A program made the translations under genes and the position numbers. DNA of 64,000 bases from contig JADJCA010000027.1 of NCBI GenBank assembly GCA_016703425.1, positions 62,001 to 126,000 of the forward strand, written 5' to 3'. The DNA comes from Myxococcales bacterium. Its GTDB lineage: Bacteria > Myxococcota_A > Polyangia > Polyangiales > Polyangiaceae. The notes under the pieces were generated by a model. That model was given only the letters and a program-made list of their open reading frames with translations, was not told the origin of the DNA and ran no database searches. Each line of letters begins with the position of its first letter. Within the stretch, counting starts at the first letter, position 1. Shown here one piece after another: positions 54,618-63,512 of this stretch.

Positions 54618-56291
54618 CTAACCGAGAATGTCGACGTACACCTGCGGCCGGGTCGCCTCGGCCGCGCCCATCCGCTCGAGGTGCGCGAGGCCCGCGAGGA
54701 CGGTCCCCTCGTCCCACGCGTCGCCGACGAGCTGAAAGCCAATGGGAAGACCGGCGGCGGTCTTGCCGACGGGGGCCGTGCCCGCCGGCAGGCCCGTCAG
54801 GTTCGCGAGAAACGCGTAGCGGCACGCTCGCGCCAGCGCGTGGCCGTCAATGAAGCCGCTGGCCATCTCCTGCGCCGTGACGGCCGGTGCCGCGTCGGCG
54901 GTCGTCGGCAGCGCCAAGAGGTCGATGTCTCGGAAGGCGTGGGCGACCTCCGCACGAAGGCCCGTGCGGAGCCGTTGGGCGTCGAGAAATTCGGTGGAAG
55001 ATACACACGACAGCGCCGCGAATGACACTTGGACGTCGTGCCCCATCAGGTGGCCAAGCCGCTGGTAGTCGCGGGCGTTCAGCGCGAGGGCCTCGGGGCC
55101 GATGTTGAGCGCGCCGATGCCAATGGCAAAACGCAACAGCTCGAGGCGCACGGGAACAAGGACCGCGCCTTCGCGCTCGAGGGCGCGAAGGGCCTCTCGT
55201 CCGCCGGCGGCCATCTCGGAGGAGGCGTCGGCCCACTCGCGCTCCTCGACGCCGACGCGCAGGCCTCGAACACCGCGACGAAGCGCGGCGCTGAGCGCCC
55301 GCTTGTCGATGGCGGGAGCGACGAACGTCTCCGGGTCCTCCGCGTCGCTGTGACCGATGCGCTCGAGGACGCCGGCGAGATCGACCGCGCTCGATGCGAG
55401 GGGACCGACGTGGGACATGCTCCCGCTGGCGAAGGTGCCACGCCGACTGACTCTTCCCCAAGTGGGCTTGAGGCCGAAGACGCCGTTCCACGCCGCGGGA
55501 ATGCGCACCGACCCGCCGCCGTCGACGCCGAGCGCGAAGGGCACGAGACCGGTGGCGACGGCGACGCCGGAGCCCGTGGAGGAGCCGCCGGCCAGGTGTC
55601 CCGGCGCGTGCGGATTGCGCGGCATGGTCCGGAGGGCGTTCTGCCCGAGCGGCGACATCCCGTATTCGGTCATGGGCGTCGTGCCGAGAATGATGGCGCC
55701 GGCGGCGCGCAGCGCCTCCACGCAGGCCGCGTCCTGGCTCGCCGGCAGGTCGCTCAGGACCCTCGTACCGTTCTGGTGCAGCAGACCGGCGACGGCGCTC
55801 TGTTCCTTGATGGCGCAGGGCACTCCGTCGAAGGGCCCGAGCGTCGCCTTCGTTCGCCACCGCTCCGTCGAGGCCGCTGCCGCGCGCGTGGCCACGTCTT
55901 CGTCGCGTTGAAGCAAGACCGCGTGGGTCGGCGTGCGTGACTCGAGGTCGCGCGCTTTCTCGAAGCACCGTCGCACGACCTCACTCGGCGTGAGGTCGCC
56001 CCGCCCGTAGGCTTCTCCAATCTTCATCACCGTAGGGGCCCAGCCGCCGGCTGGCAGCGGCAGGTCGGCGGGGCCCGAGCGCGGCGGTCGTCCCGCCAGC
56101 GGCGTCAAGTTATGCAGCAGGCCTCCGCGCAGCCCCTCCGGGAGAGCCAAGAGCTCGTCTCCGCGGACGTCCTTTCGCAGGGCTCGATAGATGGAGTATG
56201 CGCCTCCGCGCGTGCGCGCAGCCCGCGCGAGGGTACGAAGCGGAACACCGGAGATGCGCGGGACAGGCATGACCTCCGATTTCGGCGACAT
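54618..56291 (-). CDS. amidase-signature hydrolase
   Basis: 557 residues from the ATG at 56291 (56270 is another in-frame ATG). Amidase signature family: catalytic Lys (CAIKEQ, about residue 162), cis-Ser in GGSSTGSG (about 237-238) and nucleophile Ser in GGGSVRIPA (about 261). Family members hydrolyse amides such as Glu-tRNA(Gln)-linked substrates, nitrile-derived amides or acyl amides; no GatB or GatC gene is near, so a GatA role is unlikely. No signal peptide. Divergent from apaG. Confidence 0.9.
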   Translation of the reverse strand: MSPKSEVMPVPRISGVPLRTLARAARTRGGAYSIYRALRKDVRGDELLALPEGLRGGLLHNLTPLAGRPPRSGPADLPLPAGGWAPTVMKIGEAYGRGDLTPSEVVRRCFEKARDLESRTPTHAVLLQRDEDVATRAAAASTERWRTKATLGPFDGVPCAIKEQSAVAGLLHQNGTRVLSDLPASQDAACVEALRAAGAIILGTTPMTEYGMSPLGQNALRTMPRNPHAPGHLAGGSSTGSGVAVATGLVPFALGVDGGGSVRIPAAWNGVFGLKPTWGRVSRRGTFASGSMSHVGPLASSAVDLAGVLERIGHSDAEDPETFVAPAIDKRALSAALRRGVRGLRVGVEEREWADASSEMAAGGREALRALEREGAVLVPVRLELLRFAIGIGALNIGPEALALNARDYQRLGHLMGHDVQVSFAALSCVSSTEFLDAQRLRTGLRAEVAHAFRDIDLLALPTTADAAPAVTAQEMASGFIDGHALARACRYAFLANLTGLPAGTAPVGKTAAGLPIGFQLVGDAWDEGTVLAGLAHLERMGAAEATRPQVYVDILG

Positions 56292-56409
56292 CGCTCTCGG
56301 CGTCAATCGCGCGCGGCGCGGCTCGGCTTTGGCCGGGCGTGCCGAACGACCGCCCGCTATTCGGACGGTCGTCCGCCGACGCCCCTTTCGCAACTCGCAA
56401 GACGGGCGC

Positions 56410-56415
56410 TATAAC
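56410..56415 (+). promoter_or_regulatory. -10-like TATAAC, 7 bases before apaG ATG
   Basis: TATAAC lies 7 bases before the ATG at 56423 with no Shine-Dalgarno between, the same arrangement as at 19203. Points to a leaderless apaG mRNA. Confidence 0.45.
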
Positions 56416-56422
56416 CGTCCCC

Positions 56423-56830
56423 ATGACGAACGTCGTGCCGGCCCACGTGTCGACCGCCATCACCGAAGGTATCCGCGTCACCGTCGAGTCGACGTACGTG
56501 GCGGAGCAGTCCTCGCCCCGCGAGCACCGCTACGTCTTCGCGTACACGGTCCGCATCGTCAACGAGGGCACGGGCGACGTGCAACTCCGCAGTCGCCACT
56601 GGATCATCACCGATGGCGCGGGCAAGGTCGACGAGGTGCGAGGTCCCGGTGTCGTGGGCAAGCAGCCGCGGCTCCAGCCTGGTGAGCGCTTCGAGTACAC
56701 GAGCGGCTGCGTCCTTGAGACGCCGCGCGGCCAGATGAAGGGCAGCTACCAAATGGAGGGCGCCGACGGCCGCGGCTTCGACGCGAACATCGCGCCCTTC
56801 CTCTTGAGCCTCCCGCTCACCCTGAACTAG
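56423..56830 (+). CDS. apaG: ApaG protein
   Basis: 135 residues (family about 125). Known from bacteria as the small FN3-like domain protein often linked to cobalt/magnesium resistance. Signature stretch: YVFAYTVRIVNEG and RSRHWIITDGAGKVDEVRGPGVVGKQPRLQPGERFEYTSG-type core with end FDANIAPFLLSLP. Start has no ribosome-binding site but a TATAAC 7 bases before. CyaY follows 17 bases after the stop, so they may be co-transcribed. Confidence 0.92.
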   Translation: MTNVVPAHVSTAITEGIRVTVESTYVAEQSSPREHRYVFAYTVRIVNEGTGDVQLRSRHWIITDGAGKVDEVRGPGVVGKQPRLQPGERFEYTSGCVLETPRGQMKGSYQMEGADGRGFDANIAPFLLSLPLTLN

Positions 56831-56847
56831 CCCGGCACACGAGCGCC

Positions 56848-57174
56848 ATGGACGAGTCAAAGTATCGCGACCTCGCGGAAGTTGCGTTCCGCCGCATCGA
56901 GGACGCCCTCAAGGACGTCGACCCGGACGTCGTCGAGTGCGAGCGAACGCAAGGCGACGTCCTCACGCTGACCTTCTCGGGCCGACGCCGTTGCGTCATC
57001 AACACGCAGCGCCCCACGCAGCAGATCTGGGTCGCCGCCAACGCGCGCGCCTGGCACTTCTCGTTCGACGAGGCTAGCGGCGCGTGGTGCGAAGCGAAGA
57101 GCGGTTCGAGCGAGCTCTTCGCGACGCTCCAAGCGATCGTGAAGGAGAGCGCGTCGCTGGATCTGTCGATCTAG
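56848..57174 (+). CDS. cyaY: frataxin-like iron donor CyaY
   Basis: 108 residues, full length for CyaY. The N-terminal acidic helix (RDLAEVAFRRIEDALKDVD) and the beta-sheet end (QIWVAANARAWHFSFDEASGAW) match frataxin. CyaY regulates or supplies iron for IscS during Fe-S assembly; the ISC operon is encoded 1.2 kb downstream, supporting that role. Confidence 0.93.
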   Translation: MDESKYRDLAEVAFRRIEDALKDVDPDVVECERTQGDVLTLTFSGRRRCVINTQRPTQQIWVAANARAWHFSFDEASGAWCEAKSGSSELFATLQAIVKESASLDLSI

Positions 57175-57186
57175 TCGGGCGTCGAT

Positions 57187-57606
57187 CTAGAGCGAGTACT
57201 TCGTCGCGCGCTTGTCACCGTGTTTGGTGATCTCGCCGGCGTCGCGGAGCTCCTTGAGCGGCTTTGCGAGCTTGTCGGCGGGCACGGATAGCGCGTCGGC
57301 GATGGACTTCGCTGCGATGGGGCGCCCTGCGTCGCGGATCGTCGCAAGGGCCCGCTCTTTCAAATCGCTGCCGCCAGGCGCGCTGGCCCGACGCTGCGGG
57401 GGCTTGCCCACGACCGAGGTAGTGGGTCTCCGAGGCTTGGACGGCTCGGCCCCCAAGGCCGCGACCTCCGCAATCGAAACACTCCGAATGATTTCCACGA
57501 GTTTTAAGACAAACTGCCGCGTGGCCGCTTCAATCTCTTCCTCCAGGCGCGAGCGTCCCATCGAGTCCGTCTCCTCCCCGTCGTTCGGGCGGTCGTTCGG
57601 GGCCAT
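57187..57606 (-). CDS. winged-helix-like DNA-binding protein, unknown
   Basis: 139 residues from the ATG at 57606 (57561 is an alternative). The N-terminal part (about 17-40) is an amphipathic helix rich in Glu/Ala (SRLEEEIEAATRQFVLKLVE), then a low-complexity linker and a C-terminal wHTH-like region (KSIADALSVPADKLAKPLKEL, ending DKRATKYSL). Convergent with cyaY, 12 bases apart. Might regulate the neighbouring iron-sulfur genes, but there is no direct evidence. Confidence 0.65.
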   Translation of the reverse strand: MAPNDRPNDGEETDSMGRSRLEEEIEAATRQFVLKLVEIIRSVSIAEVAALGAEPSKPRRPTTSVVGKPPQRRASAPGGSDLKERALATIRDAGRPIAAKSIADALSVPADKLAKPLKELRDAGEITKHGDKRATKYSL

Positions 57607-57911
57607 GCTCAGGCCGCGAGCGTGATACCGCAAGAAAACACTGAAAACGGCTTCCGCCAAGCGGCGCTCGCACACTCTCACGCGCACGTGAGCGTTAGTC
57701 CTTGACCCCCCGCGAGCATGCCGCTACGGATTCAGAGTCGATCCTGCACGTCAGACTTGCGCGTCTGACTCCTCTGCTTCAGGGCGACCCGCCCCATGAC
57801 CGTACGACTCCCCCTCGCGCCTCCGTCTGCTCCAGTTCCTTGGAGTCCGCGGACTTGCTTGCGCCCGCGGGGTCGCCGGGCCAGGGCCGGCTCGACAAGG
57901 CCGACCGTCTT
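57607..57911. other. 305-base intergenic region upstream of the isc operon
   Basis: No gene with convincing codon use. In-frame sequence runs into the MerR gene from 57702, but it lacks family similarity. The gap contains TTGACC at 57702-57707 (possible -35, no good -10 at 17 spacing) and the inverted repeat at 57750-57769. It is the likely control region of the ISC operon. Confidence 0.5.
57750..57769. promoter_or_regulatory. inverted repeat upstream of the MerR-isc operon
   Basis: GTCAGAC (57750-57756) and GTCTGAC (57763-57769) form a perfect 7-base inverted repeat with a 6-base spacer, 142 bases before the MerR ATG. Total span of 20 bases is the length of usual MerR-family operators. Promoter hexamers around it are not convincing, so it remains a candidate. 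Confidence 0.45.
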
Positions 57912-58370
57912 ATGCGGGTGGGCGATCTGGCGACCGCCAGCGGGAAGACGGTACGGGCCATCCACCTGTACGAGGAGCTGGAGCTTCTGACCCCGGCGGC
58001 CCGCTCAAAGGGGCGCTACCGCCTCTACAACGACGAAGCGCTCGTGCGCATCCGCTGGATTGGCAAGCTCCAGGAGATGGGCTTCAGCCTCACGGAGATT
58101 CAGACCATCGTGAAAGAGTGGGAGCGCTCAAGCTCCGCACCTCGCGCGATGGTGCAAGTTCGCGAACTCTACAAGAAGAAGCTCGACGAGACGCGCGACG
58201 CGATGCGCCGCATGCGCGCCCTCGAGCACGACCTCCAAGCGAGCCTGACCTACCTCGACACTTGCGAGGTCTGCGATCCCGACCGCCTGCTCTCCGCCTG
58301 CAAGGCCTGTGACCAACACGAATGCGACGCGCGCGTCCCTGATCTCGTGGCGGGCCTTCAAGCCAGCTAG
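57912..58370 (+). CDS. MerR-family regulator with Cys-rich C-terminus, probable isc regulator
   Basis: 152 residues from the ATG at 57912; the N-terminus MRVGDLATASGKTVRAIHLYEE is a MerR winged helix, followed by the dimer helix (about 75-112). The C-terminal tail has five Cys: C118, C121 (TCEVC), C130, C133 (SACKAC) and C138 (HEC). Such spacing can hold an Fe-S cluster or a metal, as in SoxR (pattern not identical). It heads iscS-iscU-iscA-hscB-hscA-fdx where many bacteria have IscR. Role as Fe-S-sensing regulator is an inference from context and Cys content. Confidence 0.85.
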   Translation: MRVGDLATASGKTVRAIHLYEELELLTPAARSKGRYRLYNDEALVRIRWIGKLQEMGFSLTEIQTIVKEWERSSSAPRAMVQVRELYKKKLDETRDAMRRMRALEHDLQASLTYLDTCEVCDPDRLLSACKACDQHECDARVPDLVAGLQAS

Positions 58371-58397
58371 CGCGTGCTTTCGACTTCCGAGGAACTC

Positions 58398-59621
58398 ATG
58401 ACCATCAAGTTTCCGATCTTCATGGACAACCACTCAACGACGCCGGTCGACCGCCGCGTGGTTGACGAGATGCTCCCCTATTTCACGGAAGTCTTCGGCA
58501 ACGCCGCGAGCCGCAACCATCCCTTCGGCTGGGCCGCCGAAGAGGCCGTCGACGTCGCCCGCGAGCGTGTCGCAAAGCTCATCGGCGCGCAAAGCGAAAA
58601 GGAGATCGTCTTCACCTCCGGCGCCACGGAATCGAACAACCTCGCCATCAAGGGCGTCGCCGAGTTCTACAAGGACAAGGGCAACCACATCATCACCACG
58701 GTCATCGAGCACAAGGCCGTGCTCGACACCTGCAAGCGCCTCGAGAAGCAGGGCTTCCAGGTGACCTACCTCCCCGTCGCGAAAGACGGTCGCGTCGATC
58801 CCGACGACATCAAGAAGGCCATCACCGACAAGACGATCCTCGTGTCCGTGATGCTCGCGAACAACGAGATCGGCACCGTGGAGCCGCTCGCCGAGATCGG
58901 CCGCATCACCCGCGAGCGCGGCGTGCTCCTTCACACCGACGCAGTGCAGGGCGTCGGCAAGGTCGACTTCGACGTGCAAGCGATGAACGTCGATCTCGCG
59001 TCCATCACGGCCCACAAGATGTACGGCCCCAAGGGCGTGGGCGCGCTCTACGTCCGCCGCGCGAAGCCGCGCGTCAGGCTCGTCGCCCAAATGGACGGCG
59101 GCGGCCATGAGCGAGGCAACCGCTCCGGCACGCTCAACGTTCCCGGCATCGTTGGCTTCGGCAAGGCCGCGGAGATCATGCGCACCGAAGGGCGCGAGGA
59201 GTCCGCGAAGATCCTCGCGCTCCGCGAGCGCCTCCGCACGCGGCTTCAGGGCGCCCTCGAAGAGGCCTTCGTCAACGGCTCTATGGACCATCGGCTGCCC
59301 GGTAACCTCAACCTCTCCTTCGCCTTCGTCGAGGGTGAGGCGCTCATGATGGCCATCAAGGACGTCGCCGTGAGCTCCGGTTCCGCGTGCACCTCTGCGA
59401 GCCTCGAGCCCAGCTACGTCCTGCGGGCGCTCGGCGTCGGAGACGAGCTCGCGCACTCGAGCATTCGCTTCGGCATCGGTCGCTTCAACACGACCGAAGA
59501 GGTCGACTACGTCGCCGACCTCGTCATCGCCAAGGTGCAGAAGCTCCGCGACGTCTCGCCGCTCTACGAAATGTTCAAAGAAGGCATCGACCTAAAGAGC
59601 GTTGCCTGGGTCGCCCACTGA
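58398..59621 (+). CDS. iscS: cysteine desulfurase IscS
   Basis: 407 residues (E. coli IscS 404). PLP lysine K207 in HKMYGPKG; active-site Cys331 on the mobile loop SGSACTSASLEPSYVL. The N-terminal FMDNHSTTPVD replaces the more common YLDYSATTP, but the pattern is kept. It removes sulfur from cysteine for cluster assembly on IscU. The ATG at 58398 has a Shine-Dalgarno (GAGGAA) and lies 27 bases after the MerR stop. Confidence 0.95.
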   Translation: MTIKFPIFMDNHSTTPVDRRVVDEMLPYFTEVFGNAASRNHPFGWAAEEAVDVARERVAKLIGAQSEKEIVFTSGATESNNLAIKGVAEFYKDKGNHIITTVIEHKAVLDTCKRLEKQGFQVTYLPVAKDGRVDPDDIKKAITDKTILVSVMLANNEIGTVEPLAEIGRITRERGVLLHTDAVQGVGKVDFDVQAMNVDLASITAHKMYGPKGVGALYVRRAKPRVRLVAQMDGGGHERGNRSGTLNVPGIVGFGKAAEIMRTEGREESAKILALRERLRTRLQGALEEAFVNGSMDHRLPGNLNLSFAFVEGEALMMAIKDVAVSSGSACTSASLEPSYVLRALGVGDELAHSSIRFGIGRFNTTEEVDYVADLVIAKVQKLRDVSPLYEMFKEGIDLKSVAWVAH

Positions 59622-59701
59622 CGGGCGAGCGACGAGATTCCTCCGCTCCACGAAGCCCCCGGCCCGCAAGGCCCCGGGCCAGCAAGAAAGACGAGATTGC
59701 C

Positions 59702-60145
59702 ATGGCGTACAGCGAAAAAGTGGTCGAGCACACAGAGAACCCCCGCAACGTGGGCACCCTCGACAAGGCCGACCCGACCGTAGGGACGGGCCTCGTGGGC
59801 GCGCCCGCTTGCGGCGACGTGATGCGACTGCAGATCCGCGTCGGCGAAGGCGGCGTCATCGAGGACGCCAAGTTCAAGACCTTCGGTTGCGGTTCGGCCA
59901 TCGCGTCGTCGTCGCTGGCGACGGAGTGGATCAAAGGCCGCACCATCGACGAGGCGGAGACCATCAAGAACGTAGACATCGTGACGGAGCTGAACCTCCC
60001 GCCCGTGAAGATCCACTGCTCGGTGCTCGCGGAGGACGCCATCAAGGCCGCCATCGCTGACTACCGCGCGAAGCAAGCCGCCGCCCGAGCCGCCTCCGCG
60101 CCCCGCGGCGAATCGCCCCGCACGGAAGCGAGCGAGACGAGGTGA
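59702..60145 (+). CDS. iscU: Fe-S scaffold IscU
   Basis: 147 residues. Three cluster-binding Cys at 37 (GAPACGDV), 63 (TFGCGSA) and 106 (KIHCSVLA), with the HscA-recognition motif LPPVK (99-103). The last 20 residues are an Ala/Glu/Ser-rich extension not seen in E. coli. 80 bases after iscS; overlaps iscA start as ATGA. Confidence 0.95.
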   Translation: MAYSEKVVEHTENPRNVGTLDKADPTVGTGLVGAPACGDVMRLQIRVGEGGVIEDAKFKTFGCGSAIASSSLATEWIKGRTIDEAETIKNVDIVTELNLPPVKIHCSVLAEDAIKAAIADYRAKQAAARAASAPRGESPRTEASETR

Positions 60146-60597
60146 TGACCGTGAGCCAAGTTGCCCAAACGCCTTCCGACGTGCCGCTCTCCGTCCGTGG
60201 CGGCGCAGACGTCGTCGTGCCCGCGTCGACGTCGACGCCCACCTCGACGGCGGCGCCGCCGTCGCGCGGCAGCATCACCGTGACGCCCGGCGCGGTCTCC
60301 GCGATTCGCAAGCAAATCCAGAAGCGCGGTCGGGCCGAGACGGCGCTTCGCGTCGGCATCCGCGGCGGCGGGTGCTCTGGCTTCTCTTACGTCATCGAAT
60401 TCCACGACGGGGCACCGCGCCCGAAGGACGTCATCTTCGACTACGACGACGTTCGCGTGCTCGTGGACCCGAAGAGCCTGCTCTACCTCAACGGCTCCAC
60501 CCTCGATTGGGAGCAGACGCTGATGCGACAGGGCTTCAAATTCGTGAACCCCAACGAGAAGTCGAGCTGCGGCTGCGGCCATTCTTTTACCGTCTGA
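60142..60597 (+). CDS. iscA: A-type Fe-S carrier IscA with N-terminal extension
   Basis: 151 residues. Core from about 44 with the three Cys of the HesB/IscA family: C78 (GGGCSGFSY), C143 and C145 (SSCGCG). The first 43 residues form a Ser/Thr/Pro/Ala-rich extension of unknown use; whether the ATG at 60142 or an internal start is used is uncertain, though ATGA overlap with iscU supports 60142. Confidence 0.93.
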   Translation: MMTVSQVAQTPSDVPLSVRGGADVVVPASTSTPTSTAAPPSRGSITVTPGAVSAIRKQIQKRGRAETALRVGIRGGGCSGFSYVIEFHDGAPRPKDVIFDYDDVRVLVDPKSLLYLNGSTLDWEQTLMRQGFKFVNPNEKSSCGCGHSFTV

Positions 60598-60616
60598 GCG
60601 CTCGGAGCGCGTTGTC

Positions 60617-61162
60617 ATGGACCCTTTTGCTCTCCTCGGCATCGAGCGTCGCTTCGACGTGGACCTCCGGGCCGTGGAGCGGGCGCACCGGCACCTCTCG
60701 TGCGTCGTGCATCCGGACCGGCAAGGGAGCGAGCCGCCGGGCGCGCGCGCCGAAGCGCTCGGACGGACGGCATCGCTCAACGAGGCCATGCGCATCGTGC
60801 GAGACCCCTTGCGACGGGCCGAGACGCTCCTCTCGCTGGCTGGCGCCGCGCGCGACGGCGAAGGGCCCATGGAGCAGTCCTTTCTAGCGAGCATGCTGGA
60901 GCTGCGCGAAGCGCTCGAAGACGCCAAAGACGCGCGGAACCTGTCCCGCGTGCGCGCCCTCGCCGAGACGGTTCTTGCGCGCGCCGAAGCCACGAAGGCG
61001 GAGCTCACGCAAGCGTTCCGCGGAGCCGATGAGAAGCCGGCCATGCTCGACGTCGCGCGCGCGCGGCTCGCCGAGCTGCGCTTCTTCATGCGGTTTGCCG
61101 AGGAGGCGAGCCTCGCCGAAGACGTGTTGTCGGAAGGTGGCGGCGCGCCGCTGGAAGGATGA
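60617..61162 (+). CDS. hscB: HscB co-chaperone (J domain)
   Basis: 181 residues. J domain with HPD at 32-34 (VVHPDRQ) and a C-terminal three-helix bundle that binds IscU (LRRAETLLSLAG, ELREALEDAKDARNL). It delivers IscU to HscA and stimulates its ATPase. Between iscA and hscA. Confidence 0.93.
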   Translation: MDPFALLGIERRFDVDLRAVERAHRHLSCVVHPDRQGSEPPGARAEALGRTASLNEAMRIVRDPLRRAETLLSLAGAARDGEGPMEQSFLASMLELREALEDAKDARNLSRVRALAETVLARAEATKAELTQAFRGADEKPAMLDVARARLAELRFFMRFAEEASLAEDVLSEGGGAPLEG

Positions 61163-61166
61163 GGCC

Positions 61167-63077
61167 ATGACCCTCCTCGAAATCTTCGACCCGCTCGCGG
61201 CCCCGCGAGCCATTGGCATCGATCTTGGCACGACCAACTCGGTCGTCGCGTGTGTGAAGAACGAGCGGCCCGAGCCCGTCGCCGACTGCAACCTCGAGGT
61301 GCTTGTGCCGAGCGTCGTCTCTTACCGCGAGGGCGGCGAGATCATCGTTGGGGCGCGTGCGCTGGCGGAGGCGTCGGCCTTCCCGTCGAGCACCATCGCC
61401 AGCGTGAAGCGCTTCATGGGCCGCGGCGCCGACGACGCGCAGACGAAGCAGGCGGGCCCCTACGAGCTCCTCGCGCCGGATGCTGGCGAAGCCAACATCG
61501 TCCGGTTCCGCGTGGCGGGCGACCGCGCCATCACGCCGGTCGAGGTAAGCGCTGACCTTCTCCGAGCGCTTCGCCGTCGTGCGGAAGACGAACTCGGCGC
61601 CGTCGGTGGCGTCGTCATCACCGTGCCGGCCTACTTCGACGACGCACAACGGCAGGCGACCAAAGACGCGGGGCGCCTCGCGGGCCTCGAGGTCCTGCGC
61701 CTCTTGAACGAGCCCACGGCGGCGGCCCTGGCCTACGGCCTCGACAAGAAGCAGAATGGGCACTTCGTCGTCTTCGATCTCGGGGGCGGGACGTTCGACG
61801 TGACGGTGTTGCTCCTGGAAGACGGCGTCTTTCAGGTTAAGTCTACCGGCGGCGACAGCGCCCTCGGCGGTGACGACATGGACCACGCCATCGCCGAGGA
61901 CATCTTCCGCACGCTCGGCTGGAGCGGAGCGCCGACGTCTCCCGCGACGATTCCTGCGGCCGTTGTCCGGCTCGTCCTCGACGAGGCGCGCAAGCTGAAG
62001 CACGCCCTGACGACCCGCGAGAGTGCCGGCGAGCTCATGCTCGACGCCCAGGGCGGCGCTTCGATGTACGAGCTCACGCGCACCCGCTTTGAGGCGTTCG
62101 TGGCGCCCCTCTTGGAGCGCGCTGGAGCCGCGTGTCGTCGCGCGCTCAAGGACTCGGGCCTCAAAGCCAGCGAGCTCGACGGCATCATCCTCGTGGGCGG
62201 CGCGACGCGCGTCCCCGCGGTGCGCGCGTTCGTGGAGCGTCTCTTCGGTCGGGCGCCGCTGACCGACATCGACCCCGATCAGGTCGTCGCCCTCGGCGCC
62301 GCCATTCAAGCCGACATCCTTGCGAGCCATGAGAAGCGCGACGACGTGCTCCTCCTCTACGTCATCCCGCTGTCGTTGGGCATCGAGGTGGGCGGCGGCG
62401 TCGTCGACAAAATCCTCCCGCGCAACACGACCGTACCCACGGCCGCCCGCGCGACGTACACGACGCAGGAAGACAAGCAGACGGGCTTCGTCATTCACGT
62501 CGTGCAAGGCGAGCGAGAGCTCGCCGTCGATTGCCGCAGCCTCGCGACCTTCACGCTGAAGGGGATTCCCCCTTTGGCCGCCGGCTTGGCCAAGCTCGAG
62601 GTGACGTTTCGTGTCGACGAGAACGGCATCCTCGCGGTCCACGCAAAGGAGCTGACCACCGGTGTTGAGCAGGTCGTGGAGGTTAAGCCGTCCTACGGTC
62701 TCGACGACGAAGCCGTCGAGGCGATGCTCATGGCGGCCCTCGACCACGGCGAGGAGGATCTGCTGCTCCGCAAGCTCGCCGAGAATCGCGTCGAAGCCCA
62801 CCGCATCGCGGCGGCTACCGAGAAGGCCGTGACGGACGACGCAGCGCTCCTCGTTGGCGCCGAAGGGGAACGCATCGGCGCGGCGCTCGCCGCCCTCCGC
62901 GCAGCCGCCGAGGGCAACGACGCGACGGCCATCCACGCCGCCATCGACGCGCTCGACAAGGAGACGCGAGCCTTCGCCGGAAGGCGCATGGATCGAGCGG
63001 TCGCCTTGGCGGCCGTCGGCAAGAACGTGGCCGAAGTCGAGGGCTCGCTCGCCACGCACGACACGACGTCCCACTGA
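61167..63077 (+). CDS. hscA: Hsp70-type chaperone HscA
   Basis: 636 residues. ATPase domain starts AIGIDLGTTNSVVA (about 13-26); DLGGGTFDVTVLLL and GGATRVPAVRAF are further Hsp70 signatures; substrate-binding domain and lid fill the rest. Specialised for IscU-bound clusters. Last 4 bases upstream of the start are after the hscB stop (4-base gap). Confidence 0.94.
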   Translation: MTLLEIFDPLAAPRAIGIDLGTTNSVVACVKNERPEPVADCNLEVLVPSVVSYREGGEIIVGARALAEASAFPSSTIASVKRFMGRGADDAQTKQAGPYELLAPDAGEANIVRFRVAGDRAITPVEVSADLLRALRRRAEDELGAVGGVVITVPAYFDDAQRQATKDAGRLAGLEVLRLLNEPTAAALAYGLDKKQNGHFVVFDLGGGTFDVTVLLLEDGVFQVKSTGGDSALGGDDMDHAIAEDIFRTLGWSGAPTSPATIPAAVVRLVLDEARKLKHALTTRESAGELMLDAQGGASMYELTRTRFEAFVAPLLERAGAACRRALKDSGLKASELDGIILVGGATRVPAVRAFVERLFGRAPLTDIDPDQVVALGAAIQADILASHEKRDDVLLLYVIPLSLGIEVGGGVVDKILPRNTTVPTAARATYTTQEDKQTGFVIHVVQGERELAVDCRSLATFTLKGIPPLAAGLAKLEVTFRVDENGILAVHAKELTTGVEQVVEVKPSYGLDDEAVEAMLMAALDHGEEDLLLRKLAENRVEAHRIAAATEKAVTDDAALLVGAEGERIGAALAALRAAAEGNDATAIHAAIDALDKETRAFAGRRMDRAVALAAVGKNVAEVEGSLATHDTTSH

Positions 63078-63121
63078 CCGATTCTCACCGCAGTCGAAGA
63101 GCGCGATCGATCGAGGAGCAA

Positions 63122-63487
63122 ATGGCGAAGGTTCGCTTCAAGGGATACGGTGAGGTCGAGGTGCCCGTGGGCACGACCATCCTCAAGGCGGCGCAGGGGA
63201 TCGACGCGCCCGAGGGCTACGCGTGCGGCGGCGTCTGCGCCTGTTCGACGTGCCACGTGTACGTGACGTCGGGCCAGGGGCTCTTGTCGGAGCAAGAGGA
63301 CGAGGAGGCCGACATGCTCGACAAGGCCTTCGACGTCCGCGCAAACTCGCGGCTCGGCTGTCAGTCAACGATCGAACGCGAAGGCGAGATCGAGGTCGAG
63401 ATCACGCGCGAGAGCCTTGAGGCCTTCGAGAACGAACACCCCGAGCACCGCGGGAAATACACGACCTGGCGGAAGAGCGCCTCGTAG
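63122..63487 (+). CDS. fdx: ISC-type 2Fe-2S ferredoxin
   Basis: 121 residues. Cluster ligands C35, C41, C44 (CX5CX2C) and C80, with the additional conserved Cys39, as in adrenodoxin-type Fdx of the isc operon; end VRANSRLGCQSTIE. Supplies electrons for cluster assembly. Final gene of the operon; the next gene is convergent. Confidence 0.94.
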   Translation: MAKVRFKGYGEVEVPVGTTILKAAQGIDAPEGYACGGVCACSTCHVYVTSGQGLLSEQEDEEADMLDKAFDVRANSRLGCQSTIEREGEIEVEITRESLEAFENEHPEHRGKYTTWRKSAS

Positions 63488-63512
63488 CCTTTCGCCCCGC
63501 GACGTCACCGCG

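Noticed and set aside
54618..56291. amidase as GatA of the amidotransferase
   Set aside because: Amidase signature is shared, but gatB and gatC are not nearby and the sequence context (lipoproteins, apaG) does not fit.
57702..57911. upstream extension of the MerR gene by 70 codons
   Set aside because: The extra residues have no similarity to the family, which starts MR(V/I)G directly; the extension overlaps the candidate control region.
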